This document shows positions 45,708 through 54,570 of a DNA stretch of 64,000 bases, piece after piece; positions within the stretch are counted from its first letter, which is position 1; each line of letters opens with the position of its first letter. The notes below the pieces were generated by a model, which was not told the origin of the DNA, searched no databases, and saw only the letters and a list, made by a program, of their open reading frames with translations. Where the stretch lies: the NCBI RefSeq assembly GCF_000022325.1, contig NC_012034.1, positions 1,859,501 through 1,923,500 on the forward strand, read 5' to 3'. The position numbers were made by a program, and so were the translations under genes. Origin of the DNA: Caldicellulosiruptor bescii DSM 6725. GTDB lineage: Bacteria; Bacillota; Thermoanaerobacteria; Caldicellulosiruptorales; Caldicellulosiruptoraceae.

Positions 45708-47792
45708 TTACTCCTCTTCTTCCTCCTGCAATGAAGCTTTAGCTGCCTCTATTACCTTTTGGGCAATATGGCTCGGTACCTCTTCATACCTTGCAAACTC
45801 CATGGAAAAATATCCTCTCCCCTGTGTCATGGACCTGAGGTCTGTTGCATATTTGAACATTTCAGCAAGAGGAACTTCTGCCAAGATCTCTTCTAAGTGA
45901 TTGTCAAGCGGCTGCATACCCAGAACTCTTCCTCTTCGCCTGTTCAAATCACCCATAATATCACCTGTATAGTCTTGTGGAACTACAACCTTCACGCTCA
46001 TGATAGGTTCTAAAAGCACCGGGTTTGCCTGCGCAAGACCTTTTTTGAAGGCTAAAGATGTTGCAACTTTGAACGCAAGCTCTGAAGAGTCAACCGGATG
46101 GTATGATCCATCAACCAAAGTAGCTTTCAAATTCATAACAGGATAGCCTGCAAGTACACCCTTTTTAATACACTCTCTTAGTCCCTTTTCAACAGCAGGA
46201 ATGTACTGTTTTGGAACAGCACCGCCAAATATTTTCTCTTCAAAAACTAAGTCTTCTTCCGGGCTTGGTTCAAATTCAATAAACACATGCCCGTACTGGC
46301 CATGTCCACCTGTTTGTTTTTTGTACTTTCCTTCGCTCTTTACCTTTTTTCTGATAGTCTCTCGATAAGGAACTTTTGGGTCAGACAAGACAACTGAGAC
46401 ACCAAACTTGTTTTTAAGCTTGCTGACGATCACATCTATGTGCATCTCACCAATACCATAGATGATGTTTTGACCAGTCTCATTGTTCTTTTCTATCCTG
46501 AAAGTAAGGTCCTCTTCCATGAGCCTGTGAAGACCGTTTGAAATCTTTTCCTCATCGCCTTTTGTCTTTGGCTCAATTGCAAGCATAAGCCAGGGACGTG
46601 GAAAATCAATCTCTTCAAGCTTGATAGGTTTTGACTGTTCGCACAGGGTGGAGTTTGTCAAAGTAGATTGTAGCTTTGTCACAACTCCAATGTCACCTGC
46701 CACAAGCTCAGATACAGGAATCTGTTTTTTGCCTCTTATCATAAAGATTTGTGAAATCTTTTCAGGCTTTTCTGACATGGTATTAAGCAAGGTCATCTCC
46801 GGCTTTAAAACACCGCTTACCACTTTAAGATATGAAATTCTGCCAACAAACGGGTCAGCAACTGTTTTGAATACAAAAGCACAGACAGGTTGGTTTTTGT
46901 CAACTTTTATATTTAATTCATTTCCATTTTTCGTATCCTTTGCTTTATACTGCTTTTCATTAGCTGCCGGCAAGAGTCTTGAGATGCTGTCCAAAAGTTC
47001 TTTAACACCAAGACCCTTTGTAGCACATCCGCACAATATCGGAAAGACCGACCTTTGTTTTACCCCTTCGCTAAGTCCCCTGTAGATTTCATCCTCAGAG
47101 ATTTCTTCACCTGCAAAATATTTTTCCATCAGATTTTCATCATTTTCGACCGAATCCTCAATAAGACTATTTCTTATCTCTTCAATTTTATCACTCAACC
47201 CGCTCGGAATTTCTATTTCCTTTGCGGTGTTATCTTCATACCTATAAGCTCTTTTTGAAATCACATCAACAAAACCAACAAACCTTCCATTTTCGACTAT
47301 CGGATACTGAATTGGGATTGCCTTTGGCGTTAAAACTTGCTTAATTTTATCCACTACTTTATCAAAATTGGCATTTTCCTCATCCATCTTGTTAACAAAT
47401 ATAAGCACCGGAAGACTATGCTTTTGAGCAAGCTCCCATGCCTTCTCAGACCCAACCTGCACACCTGTTTTTGCACCGATCACCAACACTGCAGAGTCAG
47501 CTATATGCAATGCTTCACATACCTCTCCAACAAAGTCAAAGTATCCCGGTGTGTCAAGAATGTTTATCTTGTAGTTCTGCCACTCAAGAGGTTCTACTGT
47601 CATTGAAATTGAGATTCGCCTTTTTATCTCTTCAGGGTCAAAATCTGATGTTGTTGTACCATCTTCTATCCTTCCCATTCTGTCTATACATTTTGCGGCA
47701 AACAACATACTTTCTGTGAGGATTGTTTTTCCATCCCCCCCGTGACCAAGTAAAACCACATTCTTTATATACTGCGGAGCATAATCTTTCAT
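45708..47792 (-). CDS. Elongation factor G-like translational GTPase (EF-G paralogue)
   Basis: 694 residues with all five EF-G domains. G1 reads GHGGDGKT rather than AHIDAGKT, G3 is DTPGYFDF, G4 is NKMDEENAN; domain IV contains the GGHGQYGHVFIEF segment and domain V ends at EARYEE-like FARYEEVPSHIA. The deviating G1 and a Glu-rich C-terminus (LQEEEEE) mark the EF-G-like (type II/FusA2) group, not the main translocase, which normally lies in the str operon. A role in recycling or stress translation is possible but unproven. Confidence 0.85.
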   Translation of the reverse strand: MKDYAPQYIKNVVLLGHGGDGKTILTESMLFAAKCIDRMGRIEDGTTTSDFDPEEIKRRISISMTVEPLEWQNYKINILDTPGYFDFVGEVCEALHIADSAVLVIGAKTGVQVGSEKAWELAQKHSLPVLIFVNKMDEENANFDKVVDKIKQVLTPKAIPIQYPIVENGRFVGFVDVISKRAYRYEDNTAKEIEIPSGLSDKIEEIRNSLIEDSVENDENLMEKYFAGEEISEDEIYRGLSEGVKQRSVFPILCGCATKGLGVKELLDSISRLLPAANEKQYKAKDTKNGNELNIKVDKNQPVCAFVFKTVADPFVGRISYLKVVSGVLKPEMTLLNTMSEKPEKISQIFMIRGKKQIPVSELVAGDIGVVTKLQSTLTNSTLCEQSKPIKLEEIDFPRPWLMLAIEPKTKGDEEKISNGLHRLMEEDLTFRIEKNNETGQNIIYGIGEMHIDVIVSKLKNKFGVSVVLSDPKVPYRETIRKKVKSEGKYKKQTGGHGQYGHVFIEFEPSPEEDLVFEEKIFGGAVPKQYIPAVEKGLRECIKKGVLAGYPVMNLKATLVDGSYHPVDSSELAFKVATSLAFKKGLAQANPVLLEPIMSVKVVVPQDYTGDIMGDLNRRRGRVLGMQPLDNHLEEILAEVPLAEMFKYATDLRSMTQGRGYFSMEFARYEEVPSHIAQKVIEAAKASLQEEEEE

Positions 47793-47959
47793 ACAGGCAT
47801 TCCCCCTTGTAACTTAAAAGATTTAAATTTGTGTACGATAAATAAGATATTCTACAATGATTTTAAAAATCCTTTTGCTACTTTGCTAATCTTTTCAGAA
47901 AAAATTTGAAAAGGTATGTTTAGCAGAAGTTTAAAATGAGTTAGAATATATAAATCTTA

Positions 47960-47989
47960 TTGACGTGGCAAAAAATGTTGCTGTAAAAT
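47960..47989 (+). promoter_or_regulatory. Promoter of the HD-GYP gene
   Basis: TTGACG (47960-47965), 18 bases, TAAAAT (47984-47989), about 55 bases before the ATG. The rest of the 253-base gap (47793-48045) shows no gene. Confidence 0.7.
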
Positions 47990-48012
47990 TTTATATAGAA
48001 GGCTTTTTAATC

Positions 48013-48044
48013 TGATTTTAAAAAATAAAGGGGTTTTAAAATCA
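48013..48044 (+). repeat. Perfect inverted repeat enclosing the ribosome-binding site of the HD-GYP gene
   Basis: TGATTTTAAAA (48013-48023) and TTTTAAAATCA (48034-48044) flank a ten-base loop holding AAAGGGG, the Shine-Dalgarno; the ATG follows one base later. The site is displayed in a loop or, alternatively, is a palindromic operator. Confidence 0.7.
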
Positions 48045-48045
48045 C

Positions 48046-49098
48046 ATGAAAAAAGTGACAGTTGATCAGCTCGAAGAAGGTATGAAACTTGCGCGGGATG
48101 TGTTTACTGAAAACGGCAAGCTTTTGCTTCCAGAAGGGTTTATCATAAAACTTTCATTTATTCAAAAGCTGAGAGAACACAACATTGACAGCGTCTATGT
48201 GGAAGATGAAAAAGCTGAAAGTTATGTGAAAGAAGAGGTTATTTATCATGAAACCTTTGTTGCCATTCAGGACCTGATGCTGTCTGCAAAGGCAGGAGAA
48301 ATTGTTGACCCATTTGTCGCAAAAGAAATTGTAAATGATATCGTCTCTCAAATAATCGAAGAAGAAGATGTATTTTTGAAAATTGTTGGATTTAGAGATG
48401 TGGATAACTATACATACTTCCACTCTGTTGATGTGAGCATTTTTGCCGCTATAATTGGAAAGCTTTTAGAACTTGACAGAAAACAAATAGAAGATTTGGC
48501 TTTGGCAGCACTTCTGCATGATTTTGGCAAGATGAAAATCCCTCATGAGATATTAAACAAACCCGCAAAGCTTACCGACGAAGAGTTCGAAGAGATGAAA
48601 AAACACACTATATACGGATATCAAATTGTAAAAAACATGGAGGGGATTTCTGAACAAGTTGCAGAAGTAGCACTTTTGCATCACGAAAGACTTGATGGTT
48701 CTGGATATCCTCTCAAACTAAAAGGTGATAAAATACCACTATTTGCCAAAATTGTGGCAGTGGCAGATGTTTACGACGCGCTTACAGCAGACAGAGTGTA
48801 TAAAAAGAAAATAGTGCCAACAAAGGCAGCAGATTATCTTACAAAATATTCGGGCATTCATTTTGACAAAGATATTGTCCAAAAGTTTTTAAAGATGGTA
48901 GTTAAATATCCGGTGGGTTGCTTTGTTGTTCTAAATACTGGCGAGATTGCAATTGTGTACGAAGAAAATCCTTTCAACAAGACAAGACCAATCGTGAAAG
49001 TTGTTGCAAGAAAAGAAGGTCCACCTGTGCTCATTCCTTATTTTGTGGACCTTTCTCAAGATTATAAAAGGGAAATTATTGATGTAATTAACTATTAA
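48046..49098 (+). CDS. HD-GYP domain protein, probable c-di-GMP phosphodiesterase
   Basis: 350 residues. The N-terminal domain (KVTVDQLEEGMKLARDVF, DUF3391-like) is followed by an HD-GYP domain (about 110-290) with LLHDFGKMKIP (HD near 158), EEMKKHTIYGYQIV, HHERLDGSGYP (near 211-221) and VADVYDALTADRVY. The His/Asp metal ligands and the GYP motif are all present, so hydrolysis of c-di-GMP to pGpG or GMP is expected. A beta-rich C-terminal extension (about 290-350) is common in this type. Monocistronic; its stop overlaps the convergent tsaD stop by four bases. Confidence 0.9.
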   Translation: MKKVTVDQLEEGMKLARDVFTENGKLLLPEGFIIKLSFIQKLREHNIDSVYVEDEKAESYVKEEVIYHETFVAIQDLMLSAKAGEIVDPFVAKEIVNDIVSQIIEEEDVFLKIVGFRDVDNYTYFHSVDVSIFAAIIGKLLELDRKQIEDLALAALLHDFGKMKIPHEILNKPAKLTDEEFEEMKKHTIYGYQIVKNMEGISEQVAEVALLHHERLDGSGYPLKLKGDKIPLFAKIVAVADVYDALTADRVYKKKIVPTKAADYLTKYSGIHFDKDIVQKFLKMVVKYPVGCFVVLNTGEIAIVYEENPFNKTRPIVKVVARKEGPPVLIPYFVDLSQDYKREIIDVINY

Positions 49099-50105
49099 CT
49101 TTTTTTGCTTACAAGATTTATATAAGGGACAGCATTTTCACGGTAAGATGATACTATTCCTTTTTGCAGCTTAAAGTATCCACACGAAGCAATCATAGCT
49201 GCATTGTCTGTACAGTACTTAAATTCCGGCACAAAAAATTCAATATTGTGCTCGGCACATTTTTTATAAAATTCACTTCTTAGCTTTGAGTTTGCAGCAA
49301 CGCCACCGGCAACTGCTATTTTTCTTATATTTGTCTCAAGTGATAGATTGATTGTTTTTTCAACAAGTATGCTCACAACTGTTTTTTGAAATGACGCAGC
49401 AACATCTTCTATTTTAAATTCTTCGCCCCTCTGCCAAAGCCCATGAACATGGTTTATCACGGCAGATTTTAATCCGCTGAAGCTAAAATTGTATCCACCA
49501 ACATCAGCAACAGGATATTTGTATTTGTCCTCATCACCTTGCTTTGCGATTTTGTCTATGGCAGGACCGCCAGGATATCCAAGCCCTAAGTATCTTGCAA
49601 TCTTATCAAAAGCCTCGCCTGCCGCATCATCTCTAGTTTTACCAACCACCTCATACTCTTCAAAATCTTTTAAAATAATTAGATTAGTATGCCCTCCAGA
49701 GACCACCAGAACAATCAGTGGTGGTGTAAGCTGAGGGTATGTTATAAAATTTGCATAAATATGCCCTTCAATGTGATTCACAGCAACAAACGGAAGCCTT
49801 TTTGCATAGCTTAGTGCCTTTGCAAAAGAAAGTCCAACAAGAAGCGAACCTACAAGACCAGGTCCGTACGTTGCAGCAATACCATCAATGTCGTCTATAG
49901 TCAAACCTGCCTGTTTGAACGCCATATCAACAACGTATGAAATTTTTTCAACATGTTTGCGAGAAGCTATCTCTGGGACAACACCACCAAATTGATAATG
50001 AATATCTATCTGGGAGTATATTACATTTGACAGAATCTTTCTTCCATCTTCTACAATTGCAGCAGAAGTTTCATCGCATGAAGTTTCAATCCCAAGTACA
50101 AGCAT
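49095..50105 (-). CDS. tsaD: tRNA N6-threonylcarbamoyladenosine synthase TsaD
   Basis: 336 residues, ASKHA fold: GIETSCDETSAAIVEDG, the iron-binding VNHIEGHIYANF, VSGGHTNL, GDAAGEAFDK-like DDAAGEAFDKIARYLGL and GGVAANSKLR, DNAAMIA. It forms t6A37 on ANN-reading tRNAs with TsaB and TsaE (not in the window). Old name Gcp. AAGGAG site before the ATG. Confidence 0.96.
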   Translation of the reverse strand: MLVLGIETSCDETSAAIVEDGRKILSNVIYSQIDIHYQFGGVVPEIASRKHVEKISYVVDMAFKQAGLTIDDIDGIAATYGPGLVGSLLVGLSFAKALSYAKRLPFVAVNHIEGHIYANFITYPQLTPPLIVLVVSGGHTNLIILKDFEEYEVVGKTRDDAAGEAFDKIARYLGLGYPGGPAIDKIAKQGDEDKYKYPVADVGGYNFSFSGLKSAVINHVHGLWQRGEEFKIEDVAASFQKTVVSILVEKTINLSLETNIRKIAVAGGVAANSKLRSEFYKKCAEHNIEFFVPEFKYCTDNAAMIASCGYFKLQKGIVSSYRENAVPYINLVSKKS

Positions 50106-50153
50106 CTTTTATCTCTCAGCTCCTTAACCAAGAATAAAGTTTAATACCCTTTT

Positions 50154-50181
50154 ATTATACCAAATTCTCATAGAATTTTAA
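50154..50181 (-). promoter_or_regulatory. Candidate promoter of tsaD
   Basis: Minus strand TTAAAA (50176-50181), 16 bases, TATAAT (50154-50159). Confidence 0.45.
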
Positions 50182-50210
50182 TTTTTCATATTACATATTT
50201 TTGATATAAT
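50182..50210 (+). promoter_or_regulatory. Candidate extended -10 promoter of uppP
   Basis: TATAAT (50205-50210) preceded by TGA in the extended -10 position; the -35 region (TTTTTC, 17 bases away) is poor. Confidence 0.5.
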
Positions 50211-50252
50211 AGATTAGTCTAAGACTTTTTTAAACAGAGGAGGGTATGGCTT

Positions 50253-51050
50253 TTGACAACATTTCAAGCAATCTTCTTAGGAATATTGCAGGGGCTTGGA
50301 GAATTCTTGCCAATTTCAAGCTCTGCGCACCTGATAATCTTCCCATGGCTCTTTGGCTGGAAAGAACACTCTCTTGTATTTGATGTTGCTCTGCATCTTG
50401 GAACACTCTTGGCGGTACTTGTATATTTTTGGAAGGATTACTTGGATATCGTGGTACAAGGGATTGCAAAGCCAAAGTCAGAAAAAGGAAAATTGTTCTG
50501 GTTTATAATAGTTGCAACAATTCCGGGTGCACTTTTTGGATACTTATTTGAAAATATTGTAGAAGAAGTTTTCAGAAAACAATATCTTTTGATTGCAATT
50601 GTACTTGCAGTGTTTGGTTTTATCTTGTACTATGTAGACTCAATTGCAAAAAATAAAATAGAACTTTCAAAGATGAATGTGTTTCAAGCAGCCCTAATTG
50701 GTGTCTCACAGGCGTTTGCTCTTTTCCCCGGGATTTCGCGATCTGGCATAACAATGACAACAGGACTTTTGCTTGGTCTTAAAAAAGAAGCTGCAGCTAA
50801 ATTTTCGTTCTTGATGTCAGCACCTATTATACTTGGTGCAGGAGCTGTGTCGCTTTTAAAAAACATCAATCATGTGTCTGCTGAGTTTTCCAACTTTGCA
50901 ATTGGCTTTTTTACATCGGCAGTTGTAGGTTTTCTGGCAATTCATTTTTTGCTTGGTATTGTCAAAAAAAGCGGTTTTAAAATTTTCGCATATTACAGAT
51001 TTTTCTTAGCTGCAGTCATTTTAGCCTTCTATCTTTTAAGAGCAGTGTAG
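50253..51050 (+). CDS. uppP: Undecaprenyl-diphosphatase UppP (BacA)
   Basis: 265 residues, eight membrane segments, with [18 protein letters not shown] (Glu-rich motif 1) and [20 protein letters not shown] (motif 2), the two active-site signatures. It dephosphorylates undecaprenyl-PP to recycle the lipid carrier. Start is TTG (50253) with AGGAGGG eight bases upstream; the nearby ATG is in another frame. Its last 35 bases overlap the convergent gene at 51016. Confidence 0.95.
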   Translation: MTTFQAIFLGILQGLGEFLPISSSAHLIIFPWLFGWKEHSLVFDVALHLGTLLAVLVYFWKDYLDIVVQGIAKPKSEKGKLFWFIIVATIPGALFGYLFENIVEEVFRKQYLLIAIVLAVFGFILYYVDSIAKNKIELSKMNVFQAALIGVSQAFALFPGISRSGITMTTGLLLGLKKEAAAKFSFLMSAPIILGAGAVSLLKNINHVSAEFSNFAIGFFTSAVVGFLAIHFLLGIVKKSGFKIFAYYRFFLAAVILAFYLLRAV

Positions 51051-51996
51051 ATAAGCTCAGCATTGCTATAATGCCAAGGCCTATATATCCCATGAGAGAG
51101 TACAATTTTCTCAGCAATACCTGAAACTGATTAAAGCCCAAAAGAAGCGAAATAATGATAATAACAAACTCAGCTTTTGAGTTTTTGATAGAATAGCAAA
51201 GTCCCATGTAGTTTGCAAGAACTGTTGTAAGTATTTCTAAAAATGCACATGTAACAAGAATAAACTGCAAAATAATACTCTTTTCAACTTTTAAAAGAGG
51301 CATCTGGGAGGTTTGAGTGCTGCTCTTTGAAAGCAATATGGTATTTATAATGCTCAGCAATAAAAAAATTAGTATTGATGATATCACTATTGATATTTTT
51401 ATCTCCTCTTTATGAAATCTTTCTTTAAGACCATTTATTACAGGAAAGGCCAACAACGAATTGTAAGTAGAGTAAAGCAGAGGAAAGATAAGATGCTGTG
51501 AAATATTTTTTGGTAAAGTGCATTTTAAACTTTCAAATTGAAAGACTATCTCATTTTTATGCACAGATCTTAGAAAAATTAGAATAACTGTTGTAGTTAA
51601 AATGCTAACCACAACTTTATTTATATTTATAACTGCCAGCAAACCATGTTTGAAAATTGCAATGCTCAAGACAAAACAAAGCAGAGTAAATATATACCTG
51701 CTTACTCCCAAAAATTCTTCTCCAAGCTGACCAAATGCAGAAAACATAACTATTAGTGTGATTATAGAAAAGAGTAAGATGTAAGATTTGAAAATAATTA
51801 AAATTATTCTGTTCTTAATTTTGATGTTTATAAGATAAAGCAAAATAAGAAATATCAAAATGGAAGAAAGGCTAATATAAAAAATGCTTGTTTCTTTGAA
51901 CTGAGAGAAAAAATAGAAAACCTCCTGACCGGTGGAAAAACCAGCACCTATTATTGAGCCAAGGACGCTTGATATAATTGCAAAAATTCTTCCCAT
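51016..51996 (-). CDS. YkvI-like multispanning membrane protein
   Basis: 326 residues with about ten membrane segments. The N-terminus [30 protein letters not shown] is the signature of the YkvI family, related to APC-type transporters; the substrate is unknown. The ATG at 51994-51996 is chosen because the hydrophobic family start follows at once; AGGAG lies about 11 bases upstream. Two earlier ATGs add nine residues. Convergent overlap of 35 bases with uppP. Confidence 0.78.
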   Translation of the reverse strand: MGRIFAIISSVLGSIIGAGFSTGQEVFYFFSQFKETSIFYISLSSILIFLILLYLINIKIKNRIILIIFKSYILLFSIITLIVMFSAFGQLGEEFLGVSRYIFTLLCFVLSIAIFKHGLLAVININKVVVSILTTTVILIFLRSVHKNEIVFQFESLKCTLPKNISQHLIFPLLYSTYNSLLAFPVINGLKERFHKEEIKISIVISSILIFLLLSIINTILLSKSSTQTSQMPLLKVEKSIILQFILVTCAFLEILTTVLANYMGLCYSIKNSKAEFVIIIISLLLGFNQFQVLLRKLYSLMGYIGLGIIAMLSLSTLLLKDRRLK

Positions 51997-52090
51997 GTGC
52001 GATGCTTCTCCTAATACCATCATATATTTCTCAACTTACATGATATTTAAATTCAAAATACTATATGAAAGAATTCTGGAGGAAGAAAAA

Positions 52091-52717
52091 ATGGAGTTTA
52101 TAAAACAAATATTTATCTCAATTGCTGAATACCTATCTCAGTTTGGTCATTTAGGTATATTCATAGGAATGACGCTTGAGTCTGCCTGCATTCCAATACC
52201 CTCTGAAGTCATCCTGCCACTTGGTGGGTATCTTGTATACAAAGGAATTGGAAGTGTACTCTCCATGACCATTGTTGCAACCCTGGGATGTTTAGCAGGA
52301 TCTGTAATAGCCTATGTATTAGGGTATTTTGGCGGAAGGCCATTTATACTCAAGTACGGTAAATACTTTTTTATCTCAAAGCACGATTTCGAAAGAGCAG
52401 AAAAATTCTTTCAAAAAAGAGGGGAAATTACTATATTTTTGAGCAGACTTCTGCCTATTATAAGAACATTCATCTCACTTCCTGCTGGAATTGCAAAGAT
52501 GAATTTTACAAAGTTTTGCTTTTATACAATCCTTGGTTCATTCCCATGGTGCTTCCTTTTTGTGTATCTTGGCAAAAAACTTGGAGATAATTGGAAGTCA
52601 ATTGAAGAGAATTTAAAAGGTTTTGATTATCTTATATTAGCCCTAATAATTGCTGCAATTGTGGGTTATGTTGTCTATAAAATCTTTAAAGGCAAAAAGT
52701 CAGCTGAGATTGAATAA
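52091..52717 (+). CDS. DedA family membrane protein
   Basis: 208 residues with the DedA/SNARE-associated motifs: GMTLESACIPIPSEVILPLGG, GYFGGRPFILKYGKYFFIS, FLSRLLPIIRTFISLPAGIAKM and the final amphipathic and membrane helices. Members act in lipid-carrier or phospholipid flipping (UptA/PopT types recycle undecaprenyl phosphate), which would fit uppP just upstream, though subtype cannot be told. ATG with GGAGG site; the open frame further upstream lacks one. Confidence 0.88.
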   Translation: MEFIKQIFISIAEYLSQFGHLGIFIGMTLESACIPIPSEVILPLGGYLVYKGIGSVLSMTIVATLGCLAGSVIAYVLGYFGGRPFILKYGKYFFISKHDFERAEKFFQKRGEITIFLSRLLPIIRTFISLPAGIAKMNFTKFCFYTILGSFPWCFLFVYLGKKLGDNWKSIEENLKGFDYLILALIIAAIVGYVVYKIFKGKKSAEIE

Positions 52718-52738
52718 ATATAAATGTTGATGTATAAT
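52710..52738 (+). promoter_or_regulatory. Promoter of argD, overlapping the dedA stop
   Basis: TTGAAT (52710-52715), 17 bases, TATAAT (52733-52738); the -35 contains the last codons of the DedA gene. Confidence 0.7.
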
Positions 52739-52770
52739 TATTAAAAACATTTGAGTGAGGGACCAAAACA

Positions 52771-53976
52771 ATGAAGTTAGATGAGATAATCTCTTATGAT
52801 TCACAGTACTATGTCAACGTTTTTGGCAGTCGAATACCACTTGCATTTGTAAGAGGAAAAGGATGCATTCTTTATGACAGCCAAAACAAAGAATATCTTG
52901 ATTTTATCTCTGGAATTTCTGTCTGCAATTTGGGGCACAGCCACCCAAAATTTGTTGCTGCCCTGAAAGAACAGATTGAAAAGCTTATACACACATCAAG
53001 CCTGTTTTATATTGAACCTCAAGCACTTTTGGCAAAAAAACTTGCTGAAGTTTCTAAATTTGACAAAGTATTTTTCTGTAACTCTGGGGCTGAGGCAAAC
53101 GAGGCTGCAATAAAGCTTGTGAGAAATTATTTTTATAAAAAAGGGCTTTCTAAATATAAAATCATTACACTTGAAAATTCGTTCCATGGAAGAACTCTTG
53201 CAACAACTGCTGCAACAGGTCAAAAAAAGTATCAAAAGCCCTTTGAACCAATGCCAGAAGGATTTATAAACGTTGAGGCAGACATTGAAAAGATAAAAAA
53301 TGCCATAGACGACAAAACAGCAGCGGTTATGATTGAGCTTGTCCAGGCAGAAGGCGGAATAAAGGTGCTTTCAAAAGAGTTTGTACAAAAGCTTTATAGC
53401 CTCTGCAAAGAACACGGGCTTTTGTTTGTAATTGACGAGGTTCAGACAGGTATTGGAAGGTGCGGCAGTCTTTTTTGTTTTGAGCAGTATGATATAACAC
53501 CTGATATAATTACTCTTGCAAAAGGGCTTGGAAATGGTGTGCCGATTGGAGCTATGCTTTGCAAAAAAGAGGTTGCCACATTTGAACCAGGGGAGCACGG
53601 TTCAACTTTTGGTGGAAATTTGCTTGCAACAAGAGCAGCTTTAGAAGTATTGAAGATAATCGAAGAAGAAAATATAATTGAAAATGTAAATAAAATGAGC
53701 ACATACTTAAAGCAAAAACTTCTTGAGCTAAAAAAAGAATTTGATTTTATAACAGATGTGAGAGGTTTAGGTCTTTTAATAGGTGTTGAATTTTCCTTCC
53801 CGGTAAAAGATCTTGTAAAAGAATTAGCGTTAACTGGACTTTTGACAAGTAGCTGTGGTGGAGGCAATGTAATACGATTTGCTCCACCTTTGATTGTTCA
53901 AAAAACTCACATAGATAAAGCTTTGGAAATCTTCAAAGACGTGGTGAAAAGGTATGCTGACATGGGAAGAGCTTGA
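52771..53976 (+). CDS. argD: Acetylornithine (or related) class III aminotransferase, ArgD-like
   Basis: 401 residues, fold-type I PLP enzyme: FISGISVCNLGHSHPKFV, FFCNSGAEANEAAIKL, SFHGRTLATTAATGQ, FVIDEVQTGIGRCG and the Schiff-base Lys in TLAKGLGNGVPIGAM (near 250). This pattern and length fit acetylornithine transaminase of arginine synthesis; GABA or ornithine aminotransferase activity cannot be excluded, as no other arg gene is adjacent. Its 3' end overlaps the uracil-DNA glycosylase gene by 23 bases. Confidence 0.85.
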   Translation: MKLDEIISYDSQYYVNVFGSRIPLAFVRGKGCILYDSQNKEYLDFISGISVCNLGHSHPKFVAALKEQIEKLIHTSSLFYIEPQALLAKKLAEVSKFDKVFFCNSGAEANEAAIKLVRNYFYKKGLSKYKIITLENSFHGRTLATTAATGQKKYQKPFEPMPEGFINVEADIEKIKNAIDDKTAAVMIELVQAEGGIKVLSKEFVQKLYSLCKEHGLLFVIDEVQTGIGRCGSLFCFEQYDITPDIITLAKGLGNGVPIGAMLCKKEVATFEPGEHGSTFGGNLLATRAALEVLKIIEEENIIENVNKMSTYLKQKLLELKKEFDFITDVRGLGLLIGVEFSFPVKDLVKELALTGLLTSSCGGGNVIRFAPPLIVQKTHIDKALEIFKDVVKRYADMGRA

Positions 53977-54511
53977 AAATGCATGTCTTTCATGTGAAAA
54001 GTGTCCTATTTCTAAAAATCGCACAAACGTTGTTGTGGGTGATGGGAATAAAAACGCAAAGCTTGTGTTTGTAGGTGAAGCTCCGGGTGAGGAAGAAGAC
54101 AAGCAAGGAAAACCTTTTGTGGGAAGGGCAGGAAAGTTTTTGGATTTGGCTTTGGCTTCTTTAGAGCTTTCAAGAGAAAAAGATTTTTATATCTGCAACA
54201 TTTTAAAGTGTAGACCCCCAAACAACCGCGTTCCAACAGAGCTTGAAGCTCAAAACTGCTTGCCTTTTTTGAGAGCCCAGATAAAACTCATCTCTCCAAA
54301 AATAATTGTCTGCCTCGGTGCAACTGCCATGAAATATATTCTTGGCAAAGACCTTAAAATCACTCAAGACAGGGGGAAGTGGTTTGAAAAAGGTAGTTTT
54401 TTGATTATGGCTACATACCATCCAGCAGCACTTTTAAGAGACCCAGGCAAAAGAGAGGATTTTTACAGGGATTTGAAAAGTGTAAAGGAAAGGCTGGAGA
54501 AAATAAAATAG
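53954..54511 (+). CDS. Family 4 uracil-DNA glycosylase (Fe-S)
   Basis: 185 residues. CLSCEKC with two later Cys (CNILKCR; IVCLGA) supply the 4Fe-4S cluster; GEAPGEEEDKQGKPFVGRAG is the uracil-pocket motif of family 4 UDGs and ATYHPAALLRDPGKR the DNA-binding one. It removes uracil from deaminated cytosine, an important repair in thermophiles. ATG lies within argD with a GTGAAAAGGT ribosome site. Confidence 0.93.
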   Translation: MLTWEELENACLSCEKCPISKNRTNVVVGDGNKNAKLVFVGEAPGEEEDKQGKPFVGRAGKFLDLALASLELSREKDFYICNILKCRPPNNRVPTELEAQNCLPFLRAQIKLISPKIIVCLGATAMKYILGKDLKITQDRGKWFEKGSFLIMATYHPAALLRDPGKREDFYRDLKSVKERLEKIK

Positions 54512-54534
54512 TTGCCAGAAAAAAATATAAATGA

Positions 54535-54570
54535 GGGGCAAACCATTTTGTGGTATGCCCCTTTAGCTTC
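54535..54570. terminator. Hairpin between udg and the SLH gene
   Basis: GGGGCA-aACCA-ttttg-TGGTa-TGCCCC; moderately T-rich on both sides. Probably ends both convergent transcripts. Confidence 0.65.
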
